From NCBI RefSeq assembly GCF_014197015.1, contig NZ_JACIET010000001.1, forward strand, positions 1,550,001-1,614,000: a stretch of DNA of 64,000 bases. The letters are read 5' to 3'. Shown here one piece after another: positions 30,696 through 39,750 of this stretch. Numbering within the stretch: the stretch's first letter is position 1; every line of letters begins with the position of its first letter. Origin of the DNA: Niveibacterium umoris. Lineage in GTDB: Bacteria > Pseudomonadota > Gammaproteobacteria > Burkholderiales > Rhodocyclaceae. Below the pieces are notes generated by a model, which ran no database searches, was not told where the DNA came from, and saw only the letters and a list, made by a program, of their open reading frames with translations. The position numbers and the translations under genes are program-made.

Positions 30696-31949
30696 ATGAG
30701 ACATGCCCGAATCACAAGCGGCGTCGCGGCGATTGCCCTGACCCTCGCGGCAGCGGCAGCGCGCGCCACCGACATCGAGGTTCTGCACTGGTGGACCTCC
30801 GGCGGCGAAGCCCGCGCCCTTGCCGAGCTGACCAAGAAGCTCGAAGCCTCCGGACATCGCTGGCGTGATTTTTCCGTCGCCGGCGGAGGCGGCGACAACG
30901 CGATGCTCTTGCTCAAGACGCGCGTCGTTTCCGGCTATCCCCCGATGGCGGCGCAGATCAAGGGTCCCGAGATCCGTGAATGGGCCGAGGAAGGCCTGCT
31001 CGCTGACATTGGCGATGTCGCCAAGGCAGGCAACTGGGACGCCACCCTCCCGACCGTCGTCGCCAACGCCATGAAGTACGAAGGTCGCTACGTCGCCGCG
31101 CCGGTGAACGTGCACCGCGTCAACTGGATGTGGATCAACCCTGAAGTACTCAAGAAGTCGGGCGTCGAACCCCCCGCCACCTGGGACGCCCTGATTTCCT
31201 CAGCCGACAGCATCCGCAAGGCAGGTTTCGTGCCGATTGCGCACGGCGGCCAGCCCTGGCAGGACTTCACGCTGTTTGAATCGGTGGCGCTTGGCGTCGG
31301 CGGTGCGGATTTCTACCGTCGCGCATTTGTCTCGCTCGAAGCTGCAACGATCCAGAGCCCAACCATGATCAAGGCGCTCGACACCTTCAAGGCGCTGCGC
31401 AAGCTCATCGACGCTGGCGCCAACAACCGCGAGTGGAGTGCCGCCACCGCCATGGTCATCAATGGCAAAGCCGCCGTGCAGTTTATGGGCGACTGGGCCA
31501 AGGGCGAGTTCGCCAAGGCCGGCAAGCAGCCCGGCCGCGATTACCTGTGCCTGCCGGCGCCAGGCACCGACAAGACGTACACCTACAACATCGACAGCTT
31601 TGCCTTCTTCCGCCAGCGTCAGGACGATGCGCGCAAGGCCCAGGCTGATCTGGCGAACGCGTTGATGGGCGCCGAGTTCCAGGAAAACTTCAATCTCGCC
31701 AAGGGTTCGATCCCGGCCCGCACCAACGCCCGCATGGACCGTTTCGACGACTGCGCCAAGCGCTCGGCAGAAGACTTCCGCGCGACCGCGCAGAGCGGTG
31801 GCCTGGTGCCCTCGGTCGCCCACCGCATGGCTGCGCCGGAGGCCGTTCAGGCTGCCATGCAGAGCGCGGTTTCGAGCTTCTTCAACGATCCGGGCATGAG
31901 CTCGCGCGACGCCCAAGCGCGCCTGCTGCAAGCCATCGCCCAACGCTGA
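30696..31949 (+). CDS. Sugar ABC transporter substrate-binding protein
   Basis: Periplasmic binding protein of the MalE/extracellular family 1 type, 417 aa. A signal peptide (MRHARITSGVAAIALTLAAA, cleaved near ARA-TD) is followed by IEVLHWWTSGGEARALAELT, the classic start of glucose or mannose-type binding proteins. The body includes YVAAPVNVHRVNWMWINPEV and AAVQFMGDWAKGEF. The ATG at 30696 fits the signal peptide; the frame is open 270 nt further upstream but without homology. No permease or ATPase gene is adjacent: the next gene, 23 bp on, encodes a different class of binding protein. The ligand cannot be deduced beyond a probable monosaccharide. Confidence 0.9.
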   Translation: MRHARITSGVAAIALTLAAAAARATDIEVLHWWTSGGEARALAELTKKLEASGHRWRDFSVAGGGGDNAMLLLKTRVVSGYPPMAAQIKGPEIREWAEEGLLADIGDVAKAGNWDATLPTVVANAMKYEGRYVAAPVNVHRVNWMWINPEVLKKSGVEPPATWDALISSADSIRKAGFVPIAHGGQPWQDFTLFESVALGVGGADFYRRAFVSLEAATIQSPTMIKALDTFKALRKLIDAGANNREWSAATAMVINGKAAVQFMGDWAKGEFAKAGKQPGRDYLCLPAPGTDKTYTYNIDSFAFFRQRQDDARKAQADLANALMGAEFQENFNLAKGSIPARTNARMDRFDDCAKRSAEDFRATAQSGGLVPSVAHRMAAPEAVQAAMQSAVSSFFNDPGMSSRDAQARLLQAIAQR

Positions 31950-31972
31950 TCCGCACGCGAAAGAACACGAAC

Positions 31973-33097
31973 ATGCTCAAGAAGATATCCGTCCGCCTCG
32001 TCAAGGCGGCTACAACTCTGGCGCTCGCGGGCGCCGCATCGCTGGCCAGTGCGGACATCACCGTGCTGCAGATCGTCCCGCTCACCGGCCCCTACGGCGG
32101 CATCGGCTGGCACATGCAGGTCGGCGCGCAGGTCGCCCTCTCTGATCTGAATGCGCGTGGCGGCATCGGAGGGCAGAAGGTGCGCCTGGTGACCGCCAAC
32201 CAGGAGCCCGGAGATGTGGGCAAGCAGGCCCGCGCGCTGATCGACAAGCACTCGCCGGTTGCCGTGCTCGGGGTTGTGGGCGAAGACAGCGTCCAGCAAG
32301 TCCTCGATAGTCGTGTGCTCGACGACAGCGGTCTGGCCTTGGTGGGGCCGCGCGTCGGTGCATCGAGTCTGGCCAGCGGCTCGAAGATGCTGTTTCTCAC
32401 ACGCCCGAGTTTCACCTTCGAAATCGCACGGGTGCTCAAGCATTACGCGACCAGCGGCATGCGCAATGTCGGTATCGTGTATGAGGACAACGGTTCCGGG
32501 CGTGAAGCCTGGGCCGCGGCATCCAGCGAAGCACCGGCGCTCGGCGTAAAGATCAGCGGCGTATCCTATCTGGCAGGTTCGGCGATGGTCGATCAGGCGG
32601 TCACCAAGATGCTCGCCGCGCAACCCCAGGCCATTGTCCTCGCCTCACAAACAGCCGGGGCCGCAGCGTTCATCCAGCGCTTTCGTGCTCAGGGCGGAAC
32701 AGCCCAGCTGACCGCGCTATCCTTGGTCGAGGGTGCCCACCTCGCCCGCGTGATCGGCAAGAAGGCCGCCCACGGGGTATCGGTCATGGAAGCCGCCCCG
32801 AACACGCTCAACGAGTCCGTGCCGCTGGTGCGCGACTTCCGGGCCGGCTACCAGAAATTTGGCCCGAACGACGTCGAGCCGAGTCAGGCGATGATGGAAT
32901 CCTATGTCGCCGCGCGCACGCTGATCGAGGGTCTCAAGCGCGCTAACGGCAGCAAGAGCAAGCTGCCCGCTGCGCTCAGCGCGCTCGATCACTTCGACCT
33001 TGGCGGCGTCAGCGTCACATTTGCCGGCGCCAAGCGTGCCGGTCTGGAATTTGCCGAAATGGCGGTGATCGACCGCCAGGGTCGCGTCATCCGGTAA
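31973..33097 (+). CDS. Type 1 periplasmic binding protein (branched-chain amino acid type)
   Basis: A 374-aa protein with a signal peptide ending near SLASA. Mature DITVLQIVPLTGPYGGIGWH leads into the Leu/Ile/Val-binding receptor fold, with ALSDLNARGGIGGQKVRLVT and KQARALIDKHSPVAVLGVVG. The central RNVGIVYEDNGSGREAWAA and VLASQTAGAAAFIQRFRAQG belong to the second lobe. It begins 23 bp after the sugar-binding protein gene, so they are likely co-transcribed. No transporter genes are present; some members of this family act as sensor input proteins instead. Ligand unknown. Confidence 0.88.
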   Translation: MLKKISVRLVKAATTLALAGAASLASADITVLQIVPLTGPYGGIGWHMQVGAQVALSDLNARGGIGGQKVRLVTANQEPGDVGKQARALIDKHSPVAVLGVVGEDSVQQVLDSRVLDDSGLALVGPRVGASSLASGSKMLFLTRPSFTFEIARVLKHYATSGMRNVGIVYEDNGSGREAWAAASSEAPALGVKISGVSYLAGSAMVDQAVTKMLAAQPQAIVLASQTAGAAAFIQRFRAQGGTAQLTALSLVEGAHLARVIGKKAAHGVSVMEAAPNTLNESVPLVRDFRAGYQKFGPNDVEPSQAMMESYVAARTLIEGLKRANGSKSKLPAALSALDHFDLGGVSVTFAGAKRAGLEFAEMAVIDRQGRVIR

Positions 33098-33109
33098 GGC
33101 CCCACGCGA

Positions 33110-33142
33110 CTGCACGCGCCCCGCTGGTCGGGCCGCGTGCAG
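33110..33142 (+). terminator. Large hairpin after the binding-protein pair
   Basis: CTGCACGCG (33110-33118) pairs perfectly with CGCGTGCAG (33134-33142); the loop can also pair CCCG with CGGG. It lies 13 bp after the stop at 33097. There is no T run, so termination may need other factors. Confidence 0.45.
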
Positions 33143-33204
33143 TACGCGTGTGCACAAGTTGCCTGTCGCCTTCCGACAAGTCATTTGCAGGTAACCTCAC
33201 CACC

Positions 33205-33218
33205 ATACGCTTGCGTAT
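33205..33218. promoter_or_regulatory. 14-bp palindrome upstream of the PhoD-like gene
   Basis: ATACGCTTGCGTAT is a near-continuous palindrome (6-bp arms, 2-bp centre) 52 bp before the start codon, followed by TTTT. It could be an operator. No Pho box was found in this gap. Confidence 0.3.
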
Positions 33219-33269
33219 TTTGGCGCGCGCCGATGGTCGGCCGCGTACAAGTGAATCGGGGGCGTGGCG

Positions 33270-35765
33270 ATGGATCGACGTAGTTTTCTGCGGAACAGCG
33301 GTTTCTGGACGGCTTCAGTGGCTTTGGGCGGGCTTGCGGCCTGCGGCAGTAACGAAGACAGCCCTGCGACCCCTGCGCCCCAGCCCGCAACCGGCTCGAA
33401 CTGGCAGTTCCCGCAGAGCGTCGCCTCCGGTGACCCGCGCGCTGACGGCATCCTGCTGTGGACGCGCGTCATACCTGCAAGCGCTGACGCCGTTGCGAGC
33501 GCTCCGGGCGCTGGCGATTTCTCGATCCGGCTGATCGTTACTGCGGCCGACAACGCTGCGCTGATCGGCACCACCATCGCACTCACCGGCGCCCTTGCAG
33601 TCGATAGCAACATCGCTGTCTATGCACGCTATGACCACACCCTCCGCAACAAGGTGAGCGGACTCAAGGCGAACACCGAATATTTCTACCAGTTCGTCGC
33701 CGGCGATATCCGTTCTCGCGTCGGCCGTTTCCGCACTGCGCCAGCAGCCGGTGCCGACGTAGCCGAGCTGCGCTTCGCCTTCATCACTTGTCAGGACTGG
33801 ACCGTCAATCACTGGGCTGGCTTCGAATCCCTCGCGAACGAGAACATCGACTTCGTCGTTCACCTCGGCGATTACATCTATGAAACGGTAGGCGAAGCCT
33901 TCCAGAGTGGCGCCGTCGAAACCCGCCATGATGCGCTCGTACTGCCGGACGGCGCCTTCAAGTCCGGCACCAGCGGCGCGAAGTACGCTACAACGCTGGC
34001 CGACTACCGCTATCTCTACAAGAAGTACCGTACCGACCGCCGTCTGCAGGCCCTGCATGAGCGCATGCCCTTCATCGCCACGTGGGACGACCACGAGTTC
34101 TCGGACGACTGCTGGCAGGACGCCGAGACCTACGACAACGGCACCTACGATGCCGGCACCGGTACTGGCGACAACACCCACCAGACCGACCGCCGCCGCA
34201 GCGCCAACCGCGCGTGGTTCGAGTTCATGCCAGCCGACGTGGCGTACGACGAAACCACTACGTCTTTCTCGAATGTGCGCATCTATCGCGACCTGCCCTT
34301 TGGCAAGCTGGCGCACTTCGTGGTTACCGACGAGCGTCTGTACCGCGCCGATCACGTCATCCCCGAAGCAACCCCGGGCACCGGTGGCACCCCGCTCGGA
34401 TCGGTGGGCGCCCGCTACTTCGTCCCGGCCGACATGATCGCTGCCGCCGAAGCCAGCAAGATGAGCAAGGTGGCCGCCGGTAGCGACTCGCTGGCACCGG
34501 TCTCAATGCTCGGCACCACCCAGCGCGATTGGTGGAAAAAGACCATGAGCGCATCGCCCGCCACCTGGAAGCTGTGGTGCAACGAAGTATCCCTGTTGCG
34601 CATGGGGCTGGATGGAACGGCCGCGGTGGCGACGCTGCTGTCGCTGTTGTCGGTCGGCACGCTCACCACCAACATCACCACCGCGGCAGGCACGCTCGGC
34701 GGTGACGTCGCCCAAGCCTCCGCTCTGGTCGCAGCGACGACCGCCGGCGCGGACAAGACGGTCGCTACGACGGCGGCGGCGGCAATTGCAGCGGCGATCG
34801 GCGCATCGGGTGATCCCGTTGCCGCCGCAACGTCCGCCGGTCTCACGACCACTCAGGCCAATCTCGCCGTCACCGCATACCGCGCCTCTGCCGCGGCAAG
34901 CGGGGCGAGTGCACAGGCAACCGCTGGCGCACAGGTGATCGCGTTCGGCTACATGAAGCCGGACATCATCGCCAAGGGCGCGGCTTCGAGCTTTGTCGGT
35001 GGCCTGGCAGGCGCACTCGCCCCCTACTTCACCCGATTCCTGCTCAACTGCGACCAGTGGGACGGCTACAACGCCGAGCGCAAGCACCTGATGGCGCACC
35101 TGAAAACCAACAGCATCCGCAATGTGGTCGGCCTTACCGGCGACCTGCATTCCTTCCATGCCGGCACGGTCAGCGACGACTTTGACGCGACTGGCGCTGG
35201 CACGCCGGTGATGGTCGATTTCGTCACCGCCGGAATGAGCTCCGACTCTTGGTTCAAGTACTTCACCGACGCGACCACCGGCTCGTTGCTGTCGACGCTG
35301 GTGTTCTCGCCGCTCTCTGTGGCCGTAAGTGGCGTAGGCACGATCGACATCAACTTCAACGTGTTCGACTACACCTTGCAACGCAGTGCGCCGACGCTCG
35401 ACCAGCTTGCCGAACAGGCACGCTTGCCGATTCGCCGTGCGCTCGGCGCGAAGGGCGTCACCGAGGCCGATCTCGATGCGAAGACCAATGAGGCACTCGC
35501 AACGCTCAAGTCCACGCCGGCGTTCTCCGGCAACCTGCTCGGCCTGGCGACGCAGCTCGCCAGCCTCAACAGCAATCCGTGGATCAAGCACATGGTCAGC
35601 GACGCGCAGGGGTACTCGCTGGTCACACTCAAGCCCGACGGCATGAGCTGCGTGTTCCGCCAGCTCAATCCGCTGGTCGGCACCACCGCGCCGACAACGG
35701 CGGTCGCGTCCAGCACCAGCTTTACCGTGGCGCGCGACGTGGTGGCCGTGACACGAGTCAGCTGA
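33270..35765 (+). CDS. PhoD-like alkaline phosphatase/phosphodiesterase, Tat lipoprotein, with large insert
   Basis: Predicted exported metallophosphoesterase of 831 aa. The N-terminus DRRSFLRNSG is a twin-arginine signal and GLAACG is a possible lipobox, suggesting Tat export and lipid anchoring. The Fn3-like N-domain (QFPQSVASGDPRADGILLWT) precedes the PhoD core with VHLGDYIYE, IATWDDHEFSDD, WDGYNAER, GLTGDLHSFHAG and the C-terminal SLVTLKPDG. Between WCNEVSLLRM and LLNCDQWDGY lies an extra stretch of about 140 residues (nt 34,605-35,035) very rich in Ala and Thr, absent from typical PhoD. PhoD enzymes are usually about 520-580 aa. The ATG at 33270 is 7 nt from GGGGG; a GTG at 33264 is possible but too close to it. 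Substrate unknown, probably phosphodiesters. Confidence 0.88.
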   Translation: MDRRSFLRNSGFWTASVALGGLAACGSNEDSPATPAPQPATGSNWQFPQSVASGDPRADGILLWTRVIPASADAVASAPGAGDFSIRLIVTAADNAALIGTTIALTGALAVDSNIAVYARYDHTLRNKVSGLKANTEYFYQFVAGDIRSRVGRFRTAPAAGADVAELRFAFITCQDWTVNHWAGFESLANENIDFVVHLGDYIYETVGEAFQSGAVETRHDALVLPDGAFKSGTSGAKYATTLADYRYLYKKYRTDRRLQALHERMPFIATWDDHEFSDDCWQDAETYDNGTYDAGTGTGDNTHQTDRRRSANRAWFEFMPADVAYDETTTSFSNVRIYRDLPFGKLAHFVVTDERLYRADHVIPEATPGTGGTPLGSVGARYFVPADMIAAAEASKMSKVAAGSDSLAPVSMLGTTQRDWWKKTMSASPATWKLWCNEVSLLRMGLDGTAAVATLLSLLSVGTLTTNITTAAGTLGGDVAQASALVAATTAGADKTVATTAAAAIAAAIGASGDPVAAATSAGLTTTQANLAVTAYRASAAASGASAQATAGAQVIAFGYMKPDIIAKGAASSFVGGLAGALAPYFTRFLLNCDQWDGYNAERKHLMAHLKTNSIRNVVGLTGDLHSFHAGTVSDDFDATGAGTPVMVDFVTAGMSSDSWFKYFTDATTGSLLSTLVFSPLSVAVSGVGTIDINFNVFDYTLQRSAPTLDQLAEQARLPIRRALGAKGVTEADLDAKTNEALATLKSTPAFSGNLLGLATQLASLNSNPWIKHMVSDAQGYSLVTLKPDGMSCVFRQLNPLVGTTAPTTAVASSTSFTVARDVVAVTRVS

Positions 35766-35936
35766 GCATCGGGTGGCCAGCCGCCGGGTGGGTTGCTCCC
35801 CCGCCGGCTGCCCCGGCCGGCGGCGGCACTTCCGGCTTGCGCCCGTCAAGCGTGTCCCGGGTTCCTTGACCGGAGGGGCGGCCCATACGCCAGCGAATGT
35901 GCTACCTTCCCGCAACTTATCGGTAAAGGTAGCTTC

Positions 35937-37052
35937 ATGACCGACGTCGTCATCCGCGCGACCGGGCTCTTCACGCCGTCGCAAACCATCAGCAACGAAG
36001 AACTCGTTGCTGCATTCAATACCTACGTTGCCCGCTACAACGCTGAACACGCGGCCAGGATCGCTGCCGGCGAGATCGCGGCGCTGGTCGAATCCAGCGC
36101 TGAGTTCATCGAAAAGGCGTCGGGCATCAAGCAACGGTATGTGCTCGACAAGGCCGGCGTGCTCGACCCGGCGCGCATGTATCCGCGATTTGCACCGCGC
36201 CCGGATGACGCGCTGTCGCTTGAAGCCGAAATCGGTGTCGCGGCCGCTCGCGAAGCCTTGGCCCGGGCGGGACGTGATGTGGCGGATGTCGACGCGGTGA
36301 TCTGCGCCGCCTCGAACATGCAGCGTCCCTACCCTGCGATGGCGGTCGAGATCCAGCACGCGCTGGGCATCAAGGGTTTTGCGTTCGACATGAACGTGGC
36401 CTGCTCCTCCGCCACCTTCGGCATCGAACAGGCCGCCAATGCGGTGCGGAGCGGCAGCGCTCGCTCGGTGCTGGTTGTAAATCCGGAAATCTGCTCAGCA
36501 CATCTGGAATGGCGTGATCGTGACTGCCACTTCATCTTCGGCGACGTGGCGACCGCAATTCTCGTCGAGCGCGCCGACATGGGCGATGGCGGCTGGGCAA
36601 TTCTCGGCACCAAGCTGGCGACCAGCTTCTCGAACAATATCCGCAACAACGCGGGCTTCCTGAACCGCTGCGAAGACACGCCGGCCGACGCGCGCGACAA
36701 GCTCTTCCGCCAGGAGGGGCGCAAGGTGTTCAAGGAAGTCTGCCCGATGGCAGCAGAACACATCGGCACCCACCTTGCTGCACTGGGCCGCACCCCCGCT
36801 GGCGTGCGCCGCTTCTGGTTGCATCAGGCAAACCTCTCGATGAACCAGTTGATCGCGCGCCGCCTGCTCGAGCGTGACGCCACGTTCGATGAGGCGCCGG
36901 TAATTCTCGACCAGTATGCAAACACGGCATCGGCCGGCTCGATCATTGCGTTCCACCTGAATCACGAGGATCTGACGGAAGGTGATCTGGGCGTGATCTG
37001 CTCGTTCGGTGCCGGCTACTCGATTGGTAGCGTGGTGATCCAGCGGCGCTAA
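35937..37052 (+). CDS. Beta-ketoacyl-ACP synthase III family protein (FabH-like)
   Basis: Thiolase-fold condensing enzyme, 371 aa, longer than housekeeping FabH (about 320). The catalytic triad is visible: Cys in NVACSSATFG, His in WLHQANLSMNQ and Asn in QYANTASAGS. FIFGDVATAILVE and the terminal GVICSFGAGYSIGSVVIQR are typical. The inserted segment near the N-terminus (AAFNTYVARYNAEHAARIAA) belongs to a FabH-like subgroup that may prime with unusual acyl groups or work in secondary lipid synthesis. The ATG at 35937 has AAAGGT upstream; the in-frame extension before it has no homology. It stands alone, without other fab genes, so its pathway is not clear. Confidence 0.9.
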   Translation: MTDVVIRATGLFTPSQTISNEELVAAFNTYVARYNAEHAARIAAGEIAALVESSAEFIEKASGIKQRYVLDKAGVLDPARMYPRFAPRPDDALSLEAEIGVAAAREALARAGRDVADVDAVICAASNMQRPYPAMAVEIQHALGIKGFAFDMNVACSSATFGIEQAANAVRSGSARSVLVVNPEICSAHLEWRDRDCHFIFGDVATAILVERADMGDGGWAILGTKLATSFSNNIRNNAGFLNRCEDTPADARDKLFRQEGRKVFKEVCPMAAEHIGTHLAALGRTPAGVRRFWLHQANLSMNQLIARRLLERDATFDEAPVILDQYANTASAGSIIAFHLNHEDLTEGDLGVICSFGAGYSIGSVVIQRR

Positions 37053-37065
37053 GCCTGCAGGCAAC

Positions 37066-37097
37066 AAAAAAGGGGCGGCCCGGAGCCGCCCTTTTTT
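37066..37097. terminator. Bidirectional terminator between fabH-like and cysS
   Basis: GGGCGGC (37073-37079) and GCCGCCC (37085-37091) form a 7-bp stem flanked by A6 on the left and T6 on the right, so it can terminate both converging genes. Confidence 0.9.
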
Positions 37098-37112
37098 ATT
37101 CCCGCAACCGAA

Positions 37113-38492
37113 CTAGGCGCGGCGCCAAGTAGTGCCCTGTGCGGAATCTTCCAGCACCACGCCGGCGGCCTTGAGTTCGTCGCGAATCCGGTCAGATTCT
37201 GCGAAGTTCTTCGCCTTCTTCGCGGCAGCACGATCGGCAATCAATTGCTCAATGGCCGCGGCGCTCAGGCCATCCGACGAGGTCGCGCCCTGCAGGAAGG
37301 CGACTGGATCGCGCTGTAGAAGCCCCAACACGCCGGCCAACGCCTTGAGCAAGCCCGCAACCTTGGGGTCGCGCCCGCGCTGCGCCTCACCCGCCAGTTC
37401 GAACAGCACTGCCACGGCTTCGGAGGTGTTGAAGTCGTCATCCATCGCCGCCTTGAAGCGCGCCGCATGAGCATCATTCCAGTCGATCGTGACATCCGCT
37501 GCCGGCACGTCGCGCAGCGCGGTGTAAAGGCGCGTCAGTGCCTGCTTCGCATCTGCCAGGAGATCCGGCGAGTAGTTGATCTGGCTGCGGTAGTGCGAGC
37601 GCACCACGAGGAAACGAATCACTTCGCCGTCGTAATGCTTGAGCGCCTCGCGAATCGTGAAGAAGTTGCCGAGGGACTTGGACATCTTCTCGTTGTCCAC
37701 CCGCAGCGCGCCGGCGTGCATCCAGACGTTGGCCAGCGTGCAATTGTGCGCGCCTTCGCTCTGCGCGATTTCGTTCTCGTGGTGCGGGAACGGCAGATCT
37801 GGACCGCCACCATGAATGTCCAGCGTCTTGCCAAGGATCGCGCTGCTCATTGCCGAGCACTCGATATGCCAACCCGGGCGCCCCTTGCCCCAGCGCGACG
37901 ACCATTTCGTATCGGCCGGCTCGGTTTCCTTCGCTGCTTTCCACAGCACGAAATCCAGCGGATCACGCTTGGACGAATCCACCGCAACGCGCTCGCCGGC
38001 GCGCAAATCATCCAGCGACTTGCCCGAGAGCTTTCCGTAGCCCGGGAACTTGCGCACGGCAAAGTTCACGTCGCCATCGTCCGCCTGGTAGGCCAGCCCG
38101 TTCGATTCCAGCGTTTCGATGATCTCGAGCATCTGCGGCACGTACTCGGTCGCGCGCGGCTCAAGATCGGGACGCGCGATGCCGAGCGCGCCGAAGTCCG
38201 CGTTCATTTCAGCGACCATGCGCTCGGTCAGCGCGGCAATCGGTTCGCCATTTTCCTGGGCACGGCGGATGATCTTGTCGTCGATGTCGGTGATGTTGCG
38301 CACGTACGTCAATTCATACCCGGACGCCCGCAACCAGCGCTGCACGACATCGAACCCCAGAAAACAGCGCGCGTGCCCCAGGTGACAAAGGTCGTACACG
38401 GTCATGCCGCAGACGTACATGCGCACCTTGCCGGGTTCGATCGGGGTAAAGGGCTGCTTCTGGCGAGTAAGAGAGTTGTAGATCGTGAGCAT
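37113..38492 (-). CDS. cysS: Cysteinyl-tRNA synthetase
   Basis: Class I aminoacyl-tRNA synthetase that charges tRNA-Cys, 459 aa. The HIGH-type motif appears in [10 protein letters not shown] and the KMSKS loop in [13 protein letters not shown]-like text (KMSKSLGNF). The zinc and substrate region shows YVCGMTVYD and [14 protein letters not shown], then [19 protein letters not shown], all diagnostic. The C-terminal anticodon-binding part ends in [20 protein letters not shown]. It is a single gene, divergent from the TPR operon. Confidence 0.98.
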   Translation of the reverse strand: MLTIYNSLTRQKQPFTPIEPGKVRMYVCGMTVYDLCHLGHARCFLGFDVVQRWLRASGYELTYVRNITDIDDKIIRRAQENGEPIAALTERMVAEMNADFGALGIARPDLEPRATEYVPQMLEIIETLESNGLAYQADDGDVNFAVRKFPGYGKLSGKSLDDLRAGERVAVDSSKRDPLDFVLWKAAKETEPADTKWSSRWGKGRPGWHIECSAMSSAILGKTLDIHGGGPDLPFPHHENEIAQSEGAHNCTLANVWMHAGALRVDNEKMSKSLGNFFTIREALKHYDGEVIRFLVVRSHYRSQINYSPDLLADAKQALTRLYTALRDVPAADVTIDWNDAHAARFKAAMDDDFNTSEAVAVLFELAGEAQRGRDPKVAGLLKALAGVLGLLQRDPVAFLQGATSSDGLSAAAIEQLIADRAAAKKAKNFAESDRIRDELKAAGVVLEDSAQGTTWRRA

Positions 38493-38616
38493 CAGTCGTG
38501 TCCGTTGGAAGGCCGCCCTAAGAGGCGGTCGCCGCGGCCCCCGCGTTGCGGGGCTTGTTGATAGAATGGTGGGCTAGAACAGGCGCGTCGCGCCTTGCTC
38601 GCAGGATGTTAGCACA

Positions 38617-39750
38617 ATGACTTTTCGCCCTTTCCGCCCCAATCTGACCGCACTTGCCGTCGCCGCACTGACGTTCTTCGCGGTTCCCGCATTGGCGGAG
38701 CCGACGCTTCCGGAAGTACAGGCACTCATGAAGCAAGGGCAATTGCCGGCCGCGCTGGAAAAGGTGGACCAGATCCTGGCCGTAAAGCCCAAGGATCCCC
38801 AGGCACGATTCACGAAGGGCATCATCCTGACCGAGATGAACCGGCTGAACGATGCGGCGGTCGTCTATCAGAAGCTTTCCGAAGACTTCCCCGAACTGCC
38901 CGAGCCCTACAACAACCTGGCGGTCATCTACGCGTCGCAACGCCAGTACGAAAAAGCCAAGGCTGCGCTCGAACTGGCGATCCGCACCCATCCCGCCTAC
39001 GCGACGGCACACGAAAACCTCGGCGATGTTTACGCCAAACTCGCGAGTCAGGCTTACGACAAAGCCTTGCAACTGGATTCCGCCAACACGCAGGCGCAGA
39101 CGAAGCTTGCCTTGATCCGCGATCTGATGGGTGGCGCCACCCGCAATGCGCGGACAGTGCCGGCAACAAAGCCGGTGCAGATTGCCTCGGCAACGCCGGC
39201 CGCTCCGCAACCGGCGCCACAGGTAAAACAGGCTGAGCCTGCTCCGGTTGCAAAGGCGACCCCGCCTGCGCCCACTCCCAAGACCGAGCCCGCCAAGGCC
39301 CCGCCGGAAGCCAAGCCCGAACCCGCGAAGGCGGCACCGCCGGCCAAACCGGCTCCGATCGCGAAGGCCGAAGCGCCAAGCGCCGACAAGAAACCGAAAT
39401 CGGACGACAAGGCGGAAGCCGATGTACGCAAGTCGGTACAAAGCTGGGCCAGCGCCTGGTCGCGCAAGGACGTCAAGGCTTACCTCGGCCACTACGCCCG
39501 CGATTTCAAGACGCCCGGCGGCGTTCCCCGCAAGACTTGGGAAAGCGAACGCGAGGCGCGCTTGACCAAACCCGGGCCGATCAGCGTCAGCGCCGACAAC
39601 ATCGTGGTCAAGATCGCGAACGACGAGGCGACGGTGCGCTTCCGCCAGTCCTACGACTCGGCAAATCTGAAAACGGCCACGACCAAGACGCTCGTCATGG
39701 TGCGTCATGACGGCCGCTGGCAGATCCAGCAGGAACGGGTCGGCGGTTGA
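38617..39750 (+). CDS. TPR protein with Pro/Ala/Lys linker and NTF2-like C-terminal domain
   Basis: Exported protein of 377 aa. A signal peptide (to about residue 27, ALA-EP) precedes three or so TPR units (about 30-165: KQGQLPAALEKVDQILAVKP, PYNNLAVIYASQRQYEKAKA, AHENLGDVYAKLASQAYDKA). A low-complexity linker rich in Pro, Ala and Lys covers about 170-268. The last 105 residues form an NTF2/SnoaL-like domain (SVQSWASAWSRKDVKAYLGH, TLVMVRHDGRWQIQQE). The next gene ends in a related domain. The stop overlaps the next ATG (TGATG). A periplasmic scaffolding role in peptidoglycan remodelling is inferred from the neighbour only. Confidence 0.82.
   Translation: MTFRPFRPNLTALAVAALTFFAVPALAEPTLPEVQALMKQGQLPAALEKVDQILAVKPKDPQARFTKGIILTEMNRLNDAAVVYQKLSEDFPELPEPYNNLAVIYASQRQYEKAKAALELAIRTHPAYATAHENLGDVYAKLASQAYDKALQLDSANTQAQTKLALIRDLMGGATRNARTVPATKPVQIASATPAAPQPAPQVKQAEPAPVAKATPPAPTPKTEPAKAPPEAKPEPAKAAPPAKPAPIAKAEAPSADKKPKSDDKAEADVRKSVQSWASAWSRKDVKAYLGHYARDFKTPGGVPRKTWESEREARLTKPGPISVSADNIVVKIANDEATVRFRQSYDSANLKTATTKTLVMVRHDGRWQIQQERVGG

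Noticed and set aside
33098-33269. Pho box before the PhoD-like gene
   Set aside because: No CTGTCAT direct repeat with proper spacing was found; only a palindrome and a hairpin are present.
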